This document shows positions 44,460 to 54,420 of a DNA stretch of 64,000 nt, piece after piece. The translations under genes and the position numbers were made by a program. The notes beneath the pieces are model-generated. The model was not told the origin of the DNA, searched no databases, and saw only the letters and a program-made list of their open reading frames with translations. The stretch comes from Flavobacteriaceae bacterium (GTDB lineage Bacteria; Bacteroidota; Bacteroidia; Flavobacteriales; Flavobacteriaceae), in the NCBI GenBank assembly GCA_014238425.1, contig JABABD010000020.1, forward strand, positions 1 through 64,000, given 5' to 3'. How positions within the stretch are numbered: position 1 is the stretch's first letter; the number at the start of each line of letters is the position of its first letter.

Positions 44460-46050
44460 ACGTATATAATTCATCCCAATTCGAGCGAATCTCAATCTTA
44501 TCAGGGTAATAGCTAATACGTTCTGGTTGGGTTTTCTTTAAATAGTTACCTGCATCCCATTTACCATTTTTATTCGTGTCAAATATGACTCGAATATCAA
44601 ATTTACCAGGGTTTAGGTTATCAAAATCAAAAGGTGCATTCTTTTCACCATATTGTTCAGCAACTATTTTCCCTTGAGTATCTGTTAGTTGAACTATTAC
44701 TGGGTATACAGCATTAACTAGCGTTATTCTTGCTTTACCATAATCTGAAGCATTCTTAGTCCTTATACTATAATTAAGAGTGTCATTAGTGTTTTCAAAA
44801 AAATCAGTCAATGCTCCTGGCAATAACTGCATTTTATAAGTATCGTCTTCTTTTTTCTCAAAATCGAAAACATAGCGATTTTTTAAAGAATCTAATGTCA
44901 TTGCAAAATCAACTTTTGTTGAATCTTTATCCAATAACGTGATGTTTTCTTTGCTAATTGCCTTAAAAGGAACAGAGCCTTCTAACTCAAAATTCTCATC
45001 TATCTTAAGAGTTCCAGATTGGATGGGTTTAATGACGAGCGTATCTTTCTTCATATCTCTAATGTTAACATACATAGAGTCATGATATGTTTTGTTGGTG
45101 ACTGAAAAAAACAATGAATCTGCCTCAATTTTTGGCATATACCAATAATACAACGTATCAGATTTCGAATCTTTTGTAACTCTCTTTGCAAACCCACTTG
45201 ATGTTCGCGTATGAAGATTGATTTTTAGGTTTTCTGCATCTCCTTCATAGCCAAATGCTATTTTATTACCCGCAGTTTGGTTTGGTCTTATAATCTTAAA
45301 ATCAGCTGCTTCCTTGAATAATTTTAACTCAAAGGATTCATCTGTAGGAATTGTAATAAAGTCTTTTTTAAAGGCAATTCTATCTGTTTTTTGCTCGTAT
45401 TTATTGCTGTTATTTGCATCTTTTAATGCAATCATCAAGTATTTTCCAGCTTTAAGATTTTCTAACTTGAAAGTTGTGGTACTGTCTAAAGTATTGGTAA
45501 TATATTTTGGTGTTTCCTTATAAATGACAGAGTCTGTAAACGTAGAGTCTACTTCATACAGCATCACGGATACAAAATCTTCAGGCTCTCGCTTTTCAGC
45601 ATCTAGGATATTACCGCTTACACTTAATGAATCAATATAATCTCCCGTTGAAAACACATATCTATAAAATGAATACGGATTCTCTTCATTATTGTCTACA
45701 ATGCTCTGTCCAAAATTAAAAGCATATGTAGTATTTGGTAACAGCGTGTCGTAAATCTTTATCCTGATCTCCTTGTTAGCACTGCCTAAAGGTGTTATCT
45801 CGGGCTGCGTTTTCATTGGAGGCGAAATTATCAATTGCTTTTGTACATCTTTAATTTTAACGTATTCGTTAAAGTAGATACGAATTTCGTTTTCTTTAAA
45901 ATTTGTTGAAAAATTCTTAGGAGATTCTCTGGTAATCTCTGGTGGTTCCACATCTTTCTCTCCACCACTAATAGTACCTCTGTTAGCACAAGTAGATAGT
46001 AATATACTGACAAGTATAGCAGAAATAATGTTCGATACCGATGTATTCAT
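44446..46050 (-). CDS. Ig-like (SbsA-type) domain lipoprotein
   Basis: This 534-residue lipoprotein (lipid Cys in LLSTCANRG) has an SbsA-type Ig-like domain near its N-terminus (about 35-130: PPEITRESPKNFSTNFKENEIRIYFNEYVK...FSTGDYIDSLSVSG). It is followed by long beta-rich regions and a closing DTNKNGKWDAGNYL segment. The family is common in Bacteroidota and unassigned. It probably sits in the outer membrane or at the surface. ComF is encoded 59 bases upstream with no obvious link. Confidence 0.85.
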   Translation of the reverse strand: MNTSVSNIISAILVSILLSTCANRGTISGGEKDVEPPEITRESPKNFSTNFKENEIRIYFNEYVKIKDVQKQLIISPPMKTQPEITPLGSANKEIRIKIYDTLLPNTTYAFNFGQSIVDNNEENPYSFYRYVFSTGDYIDSLSVSGNILDAEKREPEDFVSVMLYEVDSTFTDSVIYKETPKYITNTLDSTTTFKLENLKAGKYLMIALKDANNSNKYEQKTDRIAFKKDFITIPTDESFELKLFKEAADFKIIRPNQTAGNKIAFGYEGDAENLKINLHTRTSSGFAKRVTKDSKSDTLYYWYMPKIEADSLFFSVTNKTYHDSMYVNIRDMKKDTLVIKPIQSGTLKIDENFELEGSVPFKAISKENITLLDKDSTKVDFAMTLDSLKNRYVFDFEKKEDDTYKMQLLPGALTDFFENTNDTLNYSIRTKNASDYGKARITLVNAVYPVIVQLTDTQGKIVAEQYGEKNAPFDFDNLNPGKFDIRVIFDTNKNGKWDAGNYLKKTQPERISYYPDKIEIRSNWDELYTFTLK

Positions 46051-46109
46051 GAATTCCTATTGATAACAAGCACAAATTAACAACATATTTATGTGTAACG
46101 AAACTATTT

Positions 46110-46793
46110 TTAAGCAATTGCCATAGCAGCAATACTTAACTTATTATTATGAGTTTTTGTAAGTTCGTTGGAGCATACTTCCATAGTAGCTCCAGTAGTT
46201 ATGATATCATCAACCAATAGGATGTGTTTGTCTTTTAGTCTTTCCTCATTTTGTATGGTGAATATCTCATTATTTTGCTGCCAACGCGCTTCACGTTTTT
46301 TGAAAACCTGCGTCTTTGTTGCTGATGTTTTTATAAGGATGTCATCGGCATATGGCACATTCAACGATTTTGCTATCTGTTGACCAAATTTTTCTACTTG
46401 ATTATATCCGCGTTTCTTCAATTTCGCTTTATGAAGCGGTACAGGAACAACTAGGTCAATACTTTTATAGCTTTCAACTGTTTTTAATTCTTCTCCTAAC
46501 CAATTACCTAATAATTCACCTATATCTTCATGTTCGCGATACTTAAGGTTATGTAATAATTGTTGAACAATTCCTTTTTTATGAAATCTCAATAGCGCTG
46601 TAGCATTCTCCAATTGTAACCTTCCGTAAAAAACTTTCTTGACATAATCTGAACCATCTAAGTGAAAATTAGTGATCGGAAGTTCGTGCCTACAATTCAC
46701 ACATATTTGTAAGTTCTTCTCCGGTAAATTGCCATCACAAGCCAAACAAACTGGAGGAAAGAATAAATCGATTATTGGAGTAAATAGTTTCAT
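46110..46793 (-). CDS. comF: ComF family phosphoribosyltransferase-like protein
   Basis: This 227-residue protein has an N-terminal zinc finger (C16, C19, C31, C34) and a phosphoribosyltransferase domain with the PRPP loop HILLVDDIITTGATM. ComF proteins help process incoming single-stranded DNA in competent bacteria, but in Bacteroidota they occur without a full competence set. All family landmarks are present, so it should be functional. It lies just upstream of the Ig-like lipoprotein gene and diverges from the coiled-coil gene at 46967. Confidence 0.92.
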   Translation of the reverse strand: MKLFTPIIDLFFPPVCLACDGNLPEKNLQICVNCRHELPITNFHLDGSDYVKKVFYGRLQLENATALLRFHKKGIVQQLLHNLKYREHEDIGELLGNWLGEELKTVESYKSIDLVVPVPLHKAKLKKRGYNQVEKFGQQIAKSLNVPYADDILIKTSATKTQVFKKREARWQQNNEIFTIQNEERLKDKHILLVDDIITTGATMEVCSNELTKTHNNKLSIAAMAIA

Positions 46794-46966
46794 TTATTGT
46801 TCTAAAGATACAATTAACCTTACTATTGGTAAGGGTTTCAACTCACACTTTATCGTATAATTATGTATTCATCACAAATTCAACAAATTTATTATCTCTT
46901 CATCGATTAAAATCAAGGCGAGCCTTTATTATTTATAGTTTAGCGCAAAATTCATTGCTAAAACTA

Positions 46967-47854
46967 ATGGTGGTCAACCCTCAGACATTCAACTATAGGT
47001 TAGTTATTGGTGCATTACTAATCGCCATACTAGCACTAGGAGCATATAGCTTCTCAAGCTACAGTAAGCTCCAAGATCAAAAACAGTTCTTGGCCCAAGA
47101 GAAAAAAATCGTTGAGAATGAGCTTTCAAATATCATTGCGAGATATGACGAATTGATGTCAGAGAATGAAAACATGAAAGATGAGCTCATTATTGCTAAA
47201 GAACGTACGCTCAAAGTACTTGATTCCTTAAAAGTTCAAGAAGCTACCGTCTATATTATTTCAAAATACAGAAAGCAGATTTCTTCCTTACAAGAGGAAA
47301 GAAATAATTTCATGACCTTAGCTTCGTCATTAAAAACAGAGAATAAACAACTACATAATGAAAGAAAAAAAGTTAACAAACGTCTTGAAGAACAGACAGA
47401 TGTTAATAATCAGCTTTCCGAAAGAAATTCACTTCTCGCTGAAAATCTAAAGAAAGGCTCCATAATTACAGCTAATTCGTTTGCAGCAAAAGCCTTTAAA
47501 ATAAGGACCTCTGGTAAAAAAATAGAAACAGAAAAAGCAAAACGAACAGATTTTATTGAAGTTTGTTTCATACTGGCAAAAAATTCTTTAGCGGAAAAAG
47601 GCAAAAAAAATATTTACATACAGATACTAAATCCGAACAGTAATGTAATAGGTGATAAGGCTTCAAAGAATTTTGGGGATTATACACTTATTTATAGCGC
47701 AAAGGAAACAATAAATTATAATAACGAGGTACTTGATATATGCTTAAAAGCAATGGCTGGAAAAGACGAAAAAACCTTTACAAAAGGAACTTATTTTGTG
47801 AATATCTTTCATAATGAAAAAAAGCTGGGTAGTACCACGATCAATTTAAATTAG
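46967..47854 (+). CDS. Single-pass membrane coiled-coil protein
   Basis: I chose the ATG at 46967 (MVVNPQTFNYR) because the preceding open stretch lacks protein-like character. The 295-residue product has one membrane helix (about 10-27), a long coiled coil (about 30-155), then a beta-rich C-terminal domain (about 160-295). In orientation and layout it resembles periplasmic envelope proteins that span toward the cell wall. I do not recognise a family. It ends before a strong terminator (47877-47905) that overlaps the glyS promoter. Confidence 0.78.
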   Translation: MVVNPQTFNYRLVIGALLIAILALGAYSFSSYSKLQDQKQFLAQEKKIVENELSNIIARYDELMSENENMKDELIIAKERTLKVLDSLKVQEATVYIISKYRKQISSLQEERNNFMTLASSLKTENKQLHNERKKVNKRLEEQTDVNNQLSERNSLLAENLKKGSIITANSFAAKAFKIRTSGKKIETEKAKRTDFIEVCFILAKNSLAEKGKKNIYIQILNPNSNVIGDKASKNFGDYTLIYSAKETINYNNEVLDICLKAMAGKDEKTFTKGTYFVNIFHNEKKLGSTTINLN

Positions 47855-47876
47855 ATAATAGCGTTTATATTTTTGC

Positions 47877-47905
47877 AAACCGTTCTTTTTTAAGAGCGGT
47901 TTTTT
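47877..47905 (+). terminator. Terminator fused to the glyS promoter
   Basis: AAACCGTTCTT (47877-47887) pairs with AAGAGCGGTTT (47892-47902), including one G-T pair, around a TTTT loop, and the T-run continues to 47905. The last T is also the first base of the TATTTTTG box of glyS, so the two signals are back to back. Confidence 0.88.
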
Positions 47906-47912
47906 ATTTTTG
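47905..47912 (+). promoter_or_regulatory. -7 element of glyS, likely leaderless
   Basis: TATTTTTG is identical to the box of thiL and is followed by CAGC and then the ATG at 47917. The shared string TATTTTTGCAG before both ATGs argues for a message that begins at or near the start codon. Confidence 0.6.
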
Positions 47913-47916
47913 CAGC

Positions 47917-49452
47917 ATGGCAAATCAAGATGATACATTTAAGAAGGTAATAGCACATGCAAAAGAGTATGGTTATATATTTCAGAGTAGTGAAATTTAT
48001 GACGGCTTAAGTGCAGTTTACGATTATGGACAGAACGGAGCAGAGCTAAAAAAGAACATACGAGATTATTGGTGGAAAAGCATGGTACAAATGCACCAAA
48101 ATATTGTGGGAATCGATGCCGCTATCTTTATGCATCCAACCACTTGGAAAGCCTCAGGTCATGTTGATGCCTTTAACGATCCATTGATTGATAACAAGGA
48201 TTCTAAGAAACGTTATCGTGCCGATGTCTTAATTGAAGATTATGCTGAAAAATTACTACAAAAAGCACAAAAGGAAATAACTAAAGCTGCCAAACGCTTT
48301 GGTGATTCTTTTGATGAAGAGCAGTATAAAACTACCAATCCAAGGGTTCTAGGGTATTTACAGAAGCGAGAAGATATTCTAGCTCGAATGGGAAAATCAT
48401 TAGGAAATGAAGATCTAGTAGATGTAAAAGCACTTATAGAAGAACTGGAGATTGCAGACCCTGAAACGGGTAGCAAAAATTGGACTGATGTTCGTCAGTT
48501 TAACCTTATGTTCGGAACCAAACTTGGAGCTTCTGCCGAGACGGCCATGGATTTATATTTGCGCCCAGAAACGGCTCAAGGTATTTTTGTTAACTTTTTG
48601 AATGTTCAGAAAACGGGACGTATGAAGATTCCATTTGGGATTGCTCAAACAGGAAAAGCCTTCCGTAACGAGATTGTTGCAAGGCAATTTATATTTAGAA
48701 TGCGTGAATTTGAGCAAATGGAAATGCAATTTTTTGTGCAACCAGGCGAAGAACTTAAATGGTACGAATACTGGAAAGAAACGCGTTTAAAATGGCATTT
48801 ATCTCTTGGTTTAGGCGAAGAAAACTATCGCTTTCACGATCACGATAAACTAGCACATTATGCCAATGCAGCTGCCGATATAGAGTTCAATTTCCCGTTT
48901 GGGTTCAAGGAATTGGAAGGCATTCACTCTAGAACTGATTTCGATCTAAAAGCACATGAAGAACATTCTGGTAAGAAATTAAAGTTTTTCGATCCTCAAC
49001 GCAATGAAAGTTACGTACCATATGTAGTAGAAACGTCTATTGGTCTGGATCGTATGTTTCTGGCGGTGTTCTCAAAAGCACTTCAAGAAGAAACCCTTGA
49101 AGATGGTAGCTCAAGAACCGTATTGAAATTACCAAATATATTGGCTCCTACTAAAGTTGCCGTATTCCCATTAGTAAAAAAAGATGGCCTCCCGGAGATT
49201 GCTCAGCAAATTGTGGATGATATTAAATGGGATTATACAGTGCTTTATGATGAAAAAGATGCTGTAGGTAAACGTTACAGACGCCAAGATGCCGCAGGCA
49301 CTCCTTTCTGTATCACCGTAGACCATGAAACCCTAGAAAATCAAACTGTAACTCTTAGAGAGCGAGATACCATGAAACAAAAACGGATTAAGATAAGTGA
49401 CTTACAATCTATCTTATCAGAAGAACTTTCAATAAAAAAGTGGCTTAATTAA
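47917..49452 (+). CDS. glyS: Glycyl-tRNA synthetase (class II, alpha2 type)
   Basis: This 511-residue enzyme charges tRNA-Gly. Class II motifs are visible as the motif 2 region LRPETAQGIFVNFLNV with FRNEI, and motif 3 near VVETSIGLDRMFLAV. The C-terminal anticodon-binding domain (about 400-511) begins at APTKVAVFPLV. This is the eukaryote-like single-chain dimeric type. The stop codon lies inside the stem of the terminator at 49434-49463. It is preceded directly by a promoter without room for a leader. Confidence 0.97.
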   Translation: MANQDDTFKKVIAHAKEYGYIFQSSEIYDGLSAVYDYGQNGAELKKNIRDYWWKSMVQMHQNIVGIDAAIFMHPTTWKASGHVDAFNDPLIDNKDSKKRYRADVLIEDYAEKLLQKAQKEITKAAKRFGDSFDEEQYKTTNPRVLGYLQKREDILARMGKSLGNEDLVDVKALIEELEIADPETGSKNWTDVRQFNLMFGTKLGASAETAMDLYLRPETAQGIFVNFLNVQKTGRMKIPFGIAQTGKAFRNEIVARQFIFRMREFEQMEMQFFVQPGEELKWYEYWKETRLKWHLSLGLGEENYRFHDHDKLAHYANAAADIEFNFPFGFKELEGIHSRTDFDLKAHEEHSGKKLKFFDPQRNESYVPYVVETSIGLDRMFLAVFSKALQEETLEDGSSRTVLKLPNILAPTKVAVFPLVKKDGLPEIAQQIVDDIKWDYTVLYDEKDAVGKRYRRQDAAGTPFCITVDHETLENQTVTLRERDTMKQKRIKISDLQSILSEELSIKKWLN

Positions 49453-49463
49453 GCCACTTTTTT
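49434..49463. terminator. Bidirectional terminator overlapping the glyS stop
   Basis: This is a 30-base perfect palindrome: AAAAAAGTGGCTTAA (49434-49448) and its exact inverse (49449-49463). It includes the last codons and stop of glyS. A-runs and T-runs flank the GC core, so it can stop transcription from both glyS and the gene at 49491-50033. Confidence 0.9.
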
Positions 49464-49490
49464 ATTTTTCTTAGAATTTAGGATACTTTA

Positions 49491-50033
49491 TTAAAATCGA
49501 TATCCTATCGAAACCCCTATTTTACCAACAACATCGTTGCTACTGCCATTATTATCACCATTAAATAGGTTTCTTCCAACACCTAAATTCACTTCTCCTA
49601 TAAGGCCTCGCTTAGTCATGAACTTGCCGCCAAGACCAATCCCCAAAGCAAAATCGGTGATATTTTCTTCTTCAATAGTAGGGTCAACATTACCCACAAA
49701 CCGCTCTTCCTTTATTGAATTAAGCATCCCAAACCCTTCCAAAAAGAAACCTGCTGCTGGCTTTTTACCAAAGAAAAAACGATAATATGGTGATACATAA
49801 TAATTAACGTCATCGTTAATATCCTCATCAAATGGAAGGAATAAGGATACCCCAACGGTAGACTCATCATTTAACACATAAGAATAGCTGCCTTCGAAAG
49901 CTCCTAAAACTAGATATAATCCATTAATACGGACTTCATTTCGCTTGAAATCCATATCAGGATTATCGCTTTGTTGTGCATTTGAAAAGAAAAAAGAAAT
50001 TAATAATAGACACGTAACTGTTAGTTTTTTCAT
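49491..50033 (-). CDS. Small outer-membrane beta-barrel protein
   Basis: This 180-residue protein has a signal peptide (1-19) and about eight amphipathic strands ending with Phe (VSIGYRF), typical of small OmpX/OmpW-size barrels. It resembles DUF3575-like outer-membrane proteins of Bacteroidota. The function is unknown. It shares the palindromic terminator with glyS. Confidence 0.82.
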   Translation of the reverse strand: MKKLTVTCLLLISFFFSNAQQSDNPDMDFKRNEVRINGLYLVLGAFEGSYSYVLNDESTVGVSLFLPFDEDINDDVNYYVSPYYRFFFGKKPAAGFFLEGFGMLNSIKEERFVGNVDPTIEEENITDFALGIGLGGKFMTKRGLIGEVNLGVGRNLFNGDNNGSSNDVVGKIGVSIGYRF

Positions 50034-50128
50034 GATTGAGTTTTAATTGTTAAGATTTAGATTAATCAAATAGTATACCAACAATAGATGTTGAAGAATC
50101 TTAATGGTTGCGTTAACAAAAGTTAATA

Positions 50129-53100
50129 CTAGAAATAGGCTTTTAGCTGAATAGTGCCTGTATGTATACTCTTGCTTGTTTCTGATTTTCTGCCAAAATA
50201 ATTAAGGTTCAAATCTAAAAACTTCGTTAACTTCTTTTGCGCTAATAAGCTCCATGTAAAATTGGTTCCTGGCTGTAACCCTTCTAACATTTGATAAGCT
50301 ACTGGTGTATTTGCCAAACCATCAAACGTATTTGAAAACATATTGAACTCACCATTAAAAGCTACCTTTTGCTGATTAGCATAAGAAAAAGAGATGCCAT
50401 ATTTCTGTTGATTCAAGGTTTCCTGAGCACCAATAGTATTATCTTTATTAGTTAATTGATAGAAAGCATCTAGTCGCGTATTATCACCGAGCAAATAAGA
50501 CAATTTTGGGTTGAACCTAACCACATCTATATTAAAATTTTTGCTTGCAAAATTCTCACTAACACTCTCGTTATTATTAAAACTAGATTCTAAAGTGACC
50601 AACCAGTTTATGGCAAATTTATGATTAAATGACAGCTGATGGCTCTTTAAATTATTCTTAATAGAACCAATAGACAATAAATTGTTAGTGTTATTTACTA
50701 AGTACGTATAAGATGTGGTATATCGTTGTTTCCCTCTGTTAAAAAACAATACATTACGCAAGTTAAGGTTCAATGCCAATTGATTCTCGCCGTTAGTAGT
50801 AAATGGGTTAATATCAAAACCATTGCCCTCTCTTTTTATTTTACGATCTATCAAATAAGAAGTTTGGTTGTAGAATTTCGACCAGAACTTCTTGGTCTTA
50901 TTTTCTGAACCAGACCATTGAATAGGATTTAATGTAAGTATTTGACTAAATCTATTCTGATGTGTTTTTATAAATACGCGATTTGGCAATAGAACTCTAA
51001 TAAATGTGCCTTGGTCTTGAAACTGAGCAATTTCAAACTCTTCCAACTCTTGAATGCCATTGCTATTATAATCATTCCAGGTATAAATCCCTTGACCAGG
51101 TTCCACCTCTATGTAGGTGAAATCTTGTTGCGGAAGTGTTCCTGAATTGGTTTCGAAAACGGTATTCCAATTAATAAGTTGATTAAAAAAACGTTGGCTG
51201 TATTGCAGTCTTGAATTTAGAGATTTTTCATTTTCTTCATTGACATCTGTATGATTCAAAGTTCTATAATTCAAATATACAGACAGGTTTGTTTGTTTAT
51301 TTTGAATAAGTTTAGATTTTAAATAGTAGGTATTGGACGTATTTACTTTTGCTAAACTATTATTTCTTATACTATCATTAACGCGGTGCTTATAGCCTAC
51401 TTCCGCAAACACCTGAGTACTATCTCCAATCCCATAAAACACTTCATAAGCATTAAACTTTTGACTTAGTGGTGATAATTGCTGAGACATAGCTTCTCTT
51501 TGCTCATTATCTTCAATACTCAATTTTGTTCCAATCCAATTATTATTGAAACTATAGGTTAATCGGTTGAATGACCGTAAAAAAGTGGACTCATTAATGC
51601 CTGAAGATGCCTTCAAAAAGCTAGAATTGGAATATACATGCCATTTTCCTAATATCAGATTAGCATTAAAAACATGGCGATTTCCATTAAAGTTTTCAGC
51701 ATAATTTAAATGCTCAAAACTATAATTTGCAAGGCCTTTTTTAGAATGTGATAGATTCAACCCACCAATTATTAAGCTTTGGTCTCCTGATGGCGTGTTC
51801 AAATTCCAGTCCCTATTAAATTCAGCATTGTACAATTGCTCTATAGGTTTATAAGTATCGTCAATAAAATCAACATTTATTATGGCACTCAAGTTCCATA
51901 AACTATCCGCTTTAATTATAGTATGATCTGCTCTTAATTTGCCAGCAAAACCATCATTTCCTGTGTCGTCAAAATCAGAGAACAAATTCTCATCAAACTT
52001 ACTACCTGCTGCTTCAAAACTAATGATTGTTCTATCGCTCGGGCGATAACTTCCATTAACTACTGCTATTTGCAATTTTGTAGGCGCTATAAGCTGCACT
52101 ATGGGTTCGTAATTCCCTTGTGGCACACCAGCAAGAGGAGCAACAAATTGAAAGATATTGCTTATGGCGTTAGTATTACTCAAAATATAATTTCCTTGAT
52201 TATCACCTACCAAAGTAAAACGCACACTAAATAATTCATCATTAGGATTTGTTGAGAAGACAAAAGCTTCAAAACCGCTCACTAGCTCTTTTCTATAAAG
52301 AATTCTATTTTCAGAAAATACTTCTGAAACTCCTGACGGCGCTACCATTTGAGTTCTATCGTCTCCCGCGTTAGACAATATCTGAACCTGCTCAGTAGAT
52401 AAATTTTGCTGCAATGGTTGATTTTTTGCGTCATTTTCAGAATATACGGACGCTCCAATAGTCAGTCTATTGCTTTCATGCTTGCCTCCTGCAAACGCTA
52501 TAAACCTAGAATAATTTCGATCACTAAATTGATAGTCCACCGTAATACGCATTTCAGACGTGATAGGAAAGGTCGCATTAAACCGTATTTCTCCAGCATT
52601 ATAATCAATTACATAGTCTTTGTTCTCGCCACGCTCAACAGCAACACCATTAACATAAACTGTCTCGCTCCCAGAAACAATTAAAACAAATAATTCGCCA
52701 TTAGGACCTTGTAATTTATAAGGTCCTTGATTACCCTCTTGAGCTGTGAACTGACTCCTACTAAATTGCCCTCTTACTAATGCCCCAGAAGCGAACACAT
52801 CTGTTTTGGTTTCATTATTTCCTAATTCAGCATTAACAGCTAGACCCTGTACTTTCTTAGTAAAACTTGCAAAAGAAGATTCTGTATTTTGCAAATCCAC
52901 ATCGCCAGCTCTAATGCGCCATGTATCACTAAAAAGCTCTATAAATACTTGGTCAAATTCATCTAGGCGTTGCGAGTAGCCACTTTCTTGCAATGGGATA
53001 TTAGCATCTTGTATAGATGCTCGAAGCGATACTTTCTCGTTCAATTTTCCTGTAATTTGTAAATCCAATTCGCTATTTAAAACAGAGTTCTGGTTATTAC

Positions 53101-53539
53101 CAACGGTGACACCTCGAGAAATACTTCCCGAAGTTGTTAACCCATCAAAAGGAGTGAAATTGTTTTTAGTCCTAGATTGAGATAGCTTGTATAATTTATT
53201 TAAGTCTCCCGTCTTTTCAACAATAATATTCTTATTAAGCTGAAAATATTCTTTCGTTAAAAAATCAGGATACCGAAGGTATTCTACAGTCACTGAATCT
53301 TCTTGAATTAGATTATTAAATCTTAGCAATCCTTTAGTGAAATCAATCGTATACTTTGTTGAATCGATAACAGAGCCGTTTTTTCGTTTTACAGTAAACT
53401 TGCTCGAATTAATGCTAACTGTGTCTATTACCATAGTATCAGAAACAGCTATTTTTTTTGCTCTATAATTAGAGGTAGTTTCCTGAGCGAAGCTCAAAAA
53501 ACCCAATAAAAAAACAAGTACATAAAGCGTCGTTTTCAT
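50129..53539 (-). CDS. Very large outer-membrane beta-barrel protein
   Basis: This 1136-residue protein has a signal peptide (1-18), a soluble N-terminal part (about 20-110) and then a very long run of amphipathic strands (ELDLQITGKLNEKVSLRASI, VFIELFSDTWRIRAGDVDLQN and many more) to a terminal LKAYF. This fits a large outer-membrane barrel. The style recalls SprA/translocon-like barrels and TonB receptors, but no plug domain or TonB box is evident. No specific function can be given. It is divergent from exonuclease III. Confidence 0.75.
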   Translation of the reverse strand: MKTTLYVLVFLLGFLSFAQETTSNYRAKKIAVSDTMVIDTVSINSSKFTVKRKNGSVIDSTKYTIDFTKGLLRFNNLIQEDSVTVEYLRYPDFLTKEYFQLNKNIIVEKTGDLNKLYKLSQSRTKNNFTPFDGLTTSGSISRGVTVGNNQNSVLNSELDLQITGKLNEKVSLRASIQDANIPLQESGYSQRLDEFDQVFIELFSDTWRIRAGDVDLQNTESSFASFTKKVQGLAVNAELGNNETKTDVFASGALVRGQFSRSQFTAQEGNQGPYKLQGPNGELFVLIVSGSETVYVNGVAVERGENKDYVIDYNAGEIRFNATFPITSEMRITVDYQFSDRNYSRFIAFAGGKHESNRLTIGASVYSENDAKNQPLQQNLSTEQVQILSNAGDDRTQMVAPSGVSEVFSENRILYRKELVSGFEAFVFSTNPNDELFSVRFTLVGDNQGNYILSNTNAISNIFQFVAPLAGVPQGNYEPIVQLIAPTKLQIAVVNGSYRPSDRTIISFEAAGSKFDENLFSDFDDTGNDGFAGKLRADHTIIKADSLWNLSAIINVDFIDDTYKPIEQLYNAEFNRDWNLNTPSGDQSLIIGGLNLSHSKKGLANYSFEHLNYAENFNGNRHVFNANLILGKWHVYSNSSFLKASSGINESTFLRSFNRLTYSFNNNWIGTKLSIEDNEQREAMSQQLSPLSQKFNAYEVFYGIGDSTQVFAEVGYKHRVNDSIRNNSLAKVNTSNTYYLKSKLIQNKQTNLSVYLNYRTLNHTDVNEENEKSLNSRLQYSQRFFNQLINWNTVFETNSGTLPQQDFTYIEVEPGQGIYTWNDYNSNGIQELEEFEIAQFQDQGTFIRVLLPNRVFIKTHQNRFSQILTLNPIQWSGSENKTKKFWSKFYNQTSYLIDRKIKREGNGFDINPFTTNGENQLALNLNLRNVLFFNRGKQRYTTSYTYLVNNTNNLLSIGSIKNNLKSHQLSFNHKFAINWLVTLESSFNNNESVSENFASKNFNIDVVRFNPKLSYLLGDNTRLDAFYQLTNKDNTIGAQETLNQQKYGISFSYANQQKVAFNGEFNMFSNTFDGLANTPVAYQMLEGLQPGTNFTWSLLAQKKLTKFLDLNLNYFGRKSETSKSIHTGTIQLKAYF

Positions 53540-53651
53540 CCAATAGTAAAACTAAATATCGCTCAGATTATTTTATCAGTTAATCTGTCGTTAAATAATA
53601 GCATAAAAGTAGGGCTTTATTTATTTTAGCTGAAACAACCAATCTCCTCAT

Positions 53652-54410
53652 ATGAAAATCATTTCTTATAATGTAAACGGTATTCGAGCCGCTGTAAACA
53701 AAGGTTTTATCGATTGGCTTAAAAGTGCTAATCCTGATGTTATTTGCCTTCAAGAAATAAAGGCCAATGTAGATCAATTGGATCTAACTATTTTTGAAGA
53801 CGCTGGCTATAAATATAACTATTGGTATAGTGCTCAGAAAAAAGGATATAGCGGTGTGGCTATCTTAAGTAAAACCAAACCAGATCATATAGAGTATGGT
53901 ACTGGAATAGAAACCATGGATTTTGAAGGTCGTAATATACGAGCCGATTTTGGCAATCTTTCTGTAATGAGTATGTATTTGCCTTCTGGCAGCAATTCTG
54001 AACGATTGAATTTTAAATTCAATTATATGGATGAAATTTTAGAATATATATCAGCATTACGTACTCACATTCCAAATCTTATAGTTTGCGGCGATTATAA
54101 TATATGTCATGAGACCATTGATATTCATAACCCAAAAATGAAAGGCGTCTCAGGTTTTTTACCCGAAGAGCGCAAATGGTTAGGCAGTTTTATAGATAGC
54201 GGGTTAATAGATTCCTTTCGATATCTACATCCAGAATCTCAGCAATTTAGCTGGTGGAGTTATCGCGCCAATTCAAGAGCCAATAACAAAGGTTGGCGAT
54301 TAGATTATGCAATGGTTACGAAACCATTACAAGAAAAAATAAAACGCGCCGTTATATTGACAGAGGCAGTTCATAGTGATCACTGTCCAATTTTAGTAGA
54401 AATAGAATAA
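53652..54410 (+). CDS. xth: Exodeoxyribonuclease III (AP endonuclease)
   Basis: This 252-residue DNA-repair nuclease incises abasic sites and degrades 3' ends. Active-site residues are N7 (SYNVNGIR), E35 (LQEIKA), the GDYNICHETIDI region and the terminal SDHCPI His. The length is as expected for bacterial Xth. It precedes the OmpA-like lipoprotein gene by 10 bases. Confidence 0.96.
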   Translation: MKIISYNVNGIRAAVNKGFIDWLKSANPDVICLQEIKANVDQLDLTIFEDAGYKYNYWYSAQKKGYSGVAILSKTKPDHIEYGTGIETMDFEGRNIRADFGNLSVMSMYLPSGSNSERLNFKFNYMDEILEYISALRTHIPNLIVCGDYNICHETIDIHNPKMKGVSGFLPEERKWLGSFIDSGLIDSFRYLHPESQQFSWWSYRANSRANNKGWRLDYAMVTKPLQEKIKRAVILTEAVHSDHCPILVEIE

Positions 54411-54420
54411 AACCCAAAAC

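Noticed and set aside
46826-46966. Extended N-terminus of the coiled-coil protein
   Set aside because: The extension is low in protein-like character, and the membrane helix is correctly placed from the ATG at 46967.
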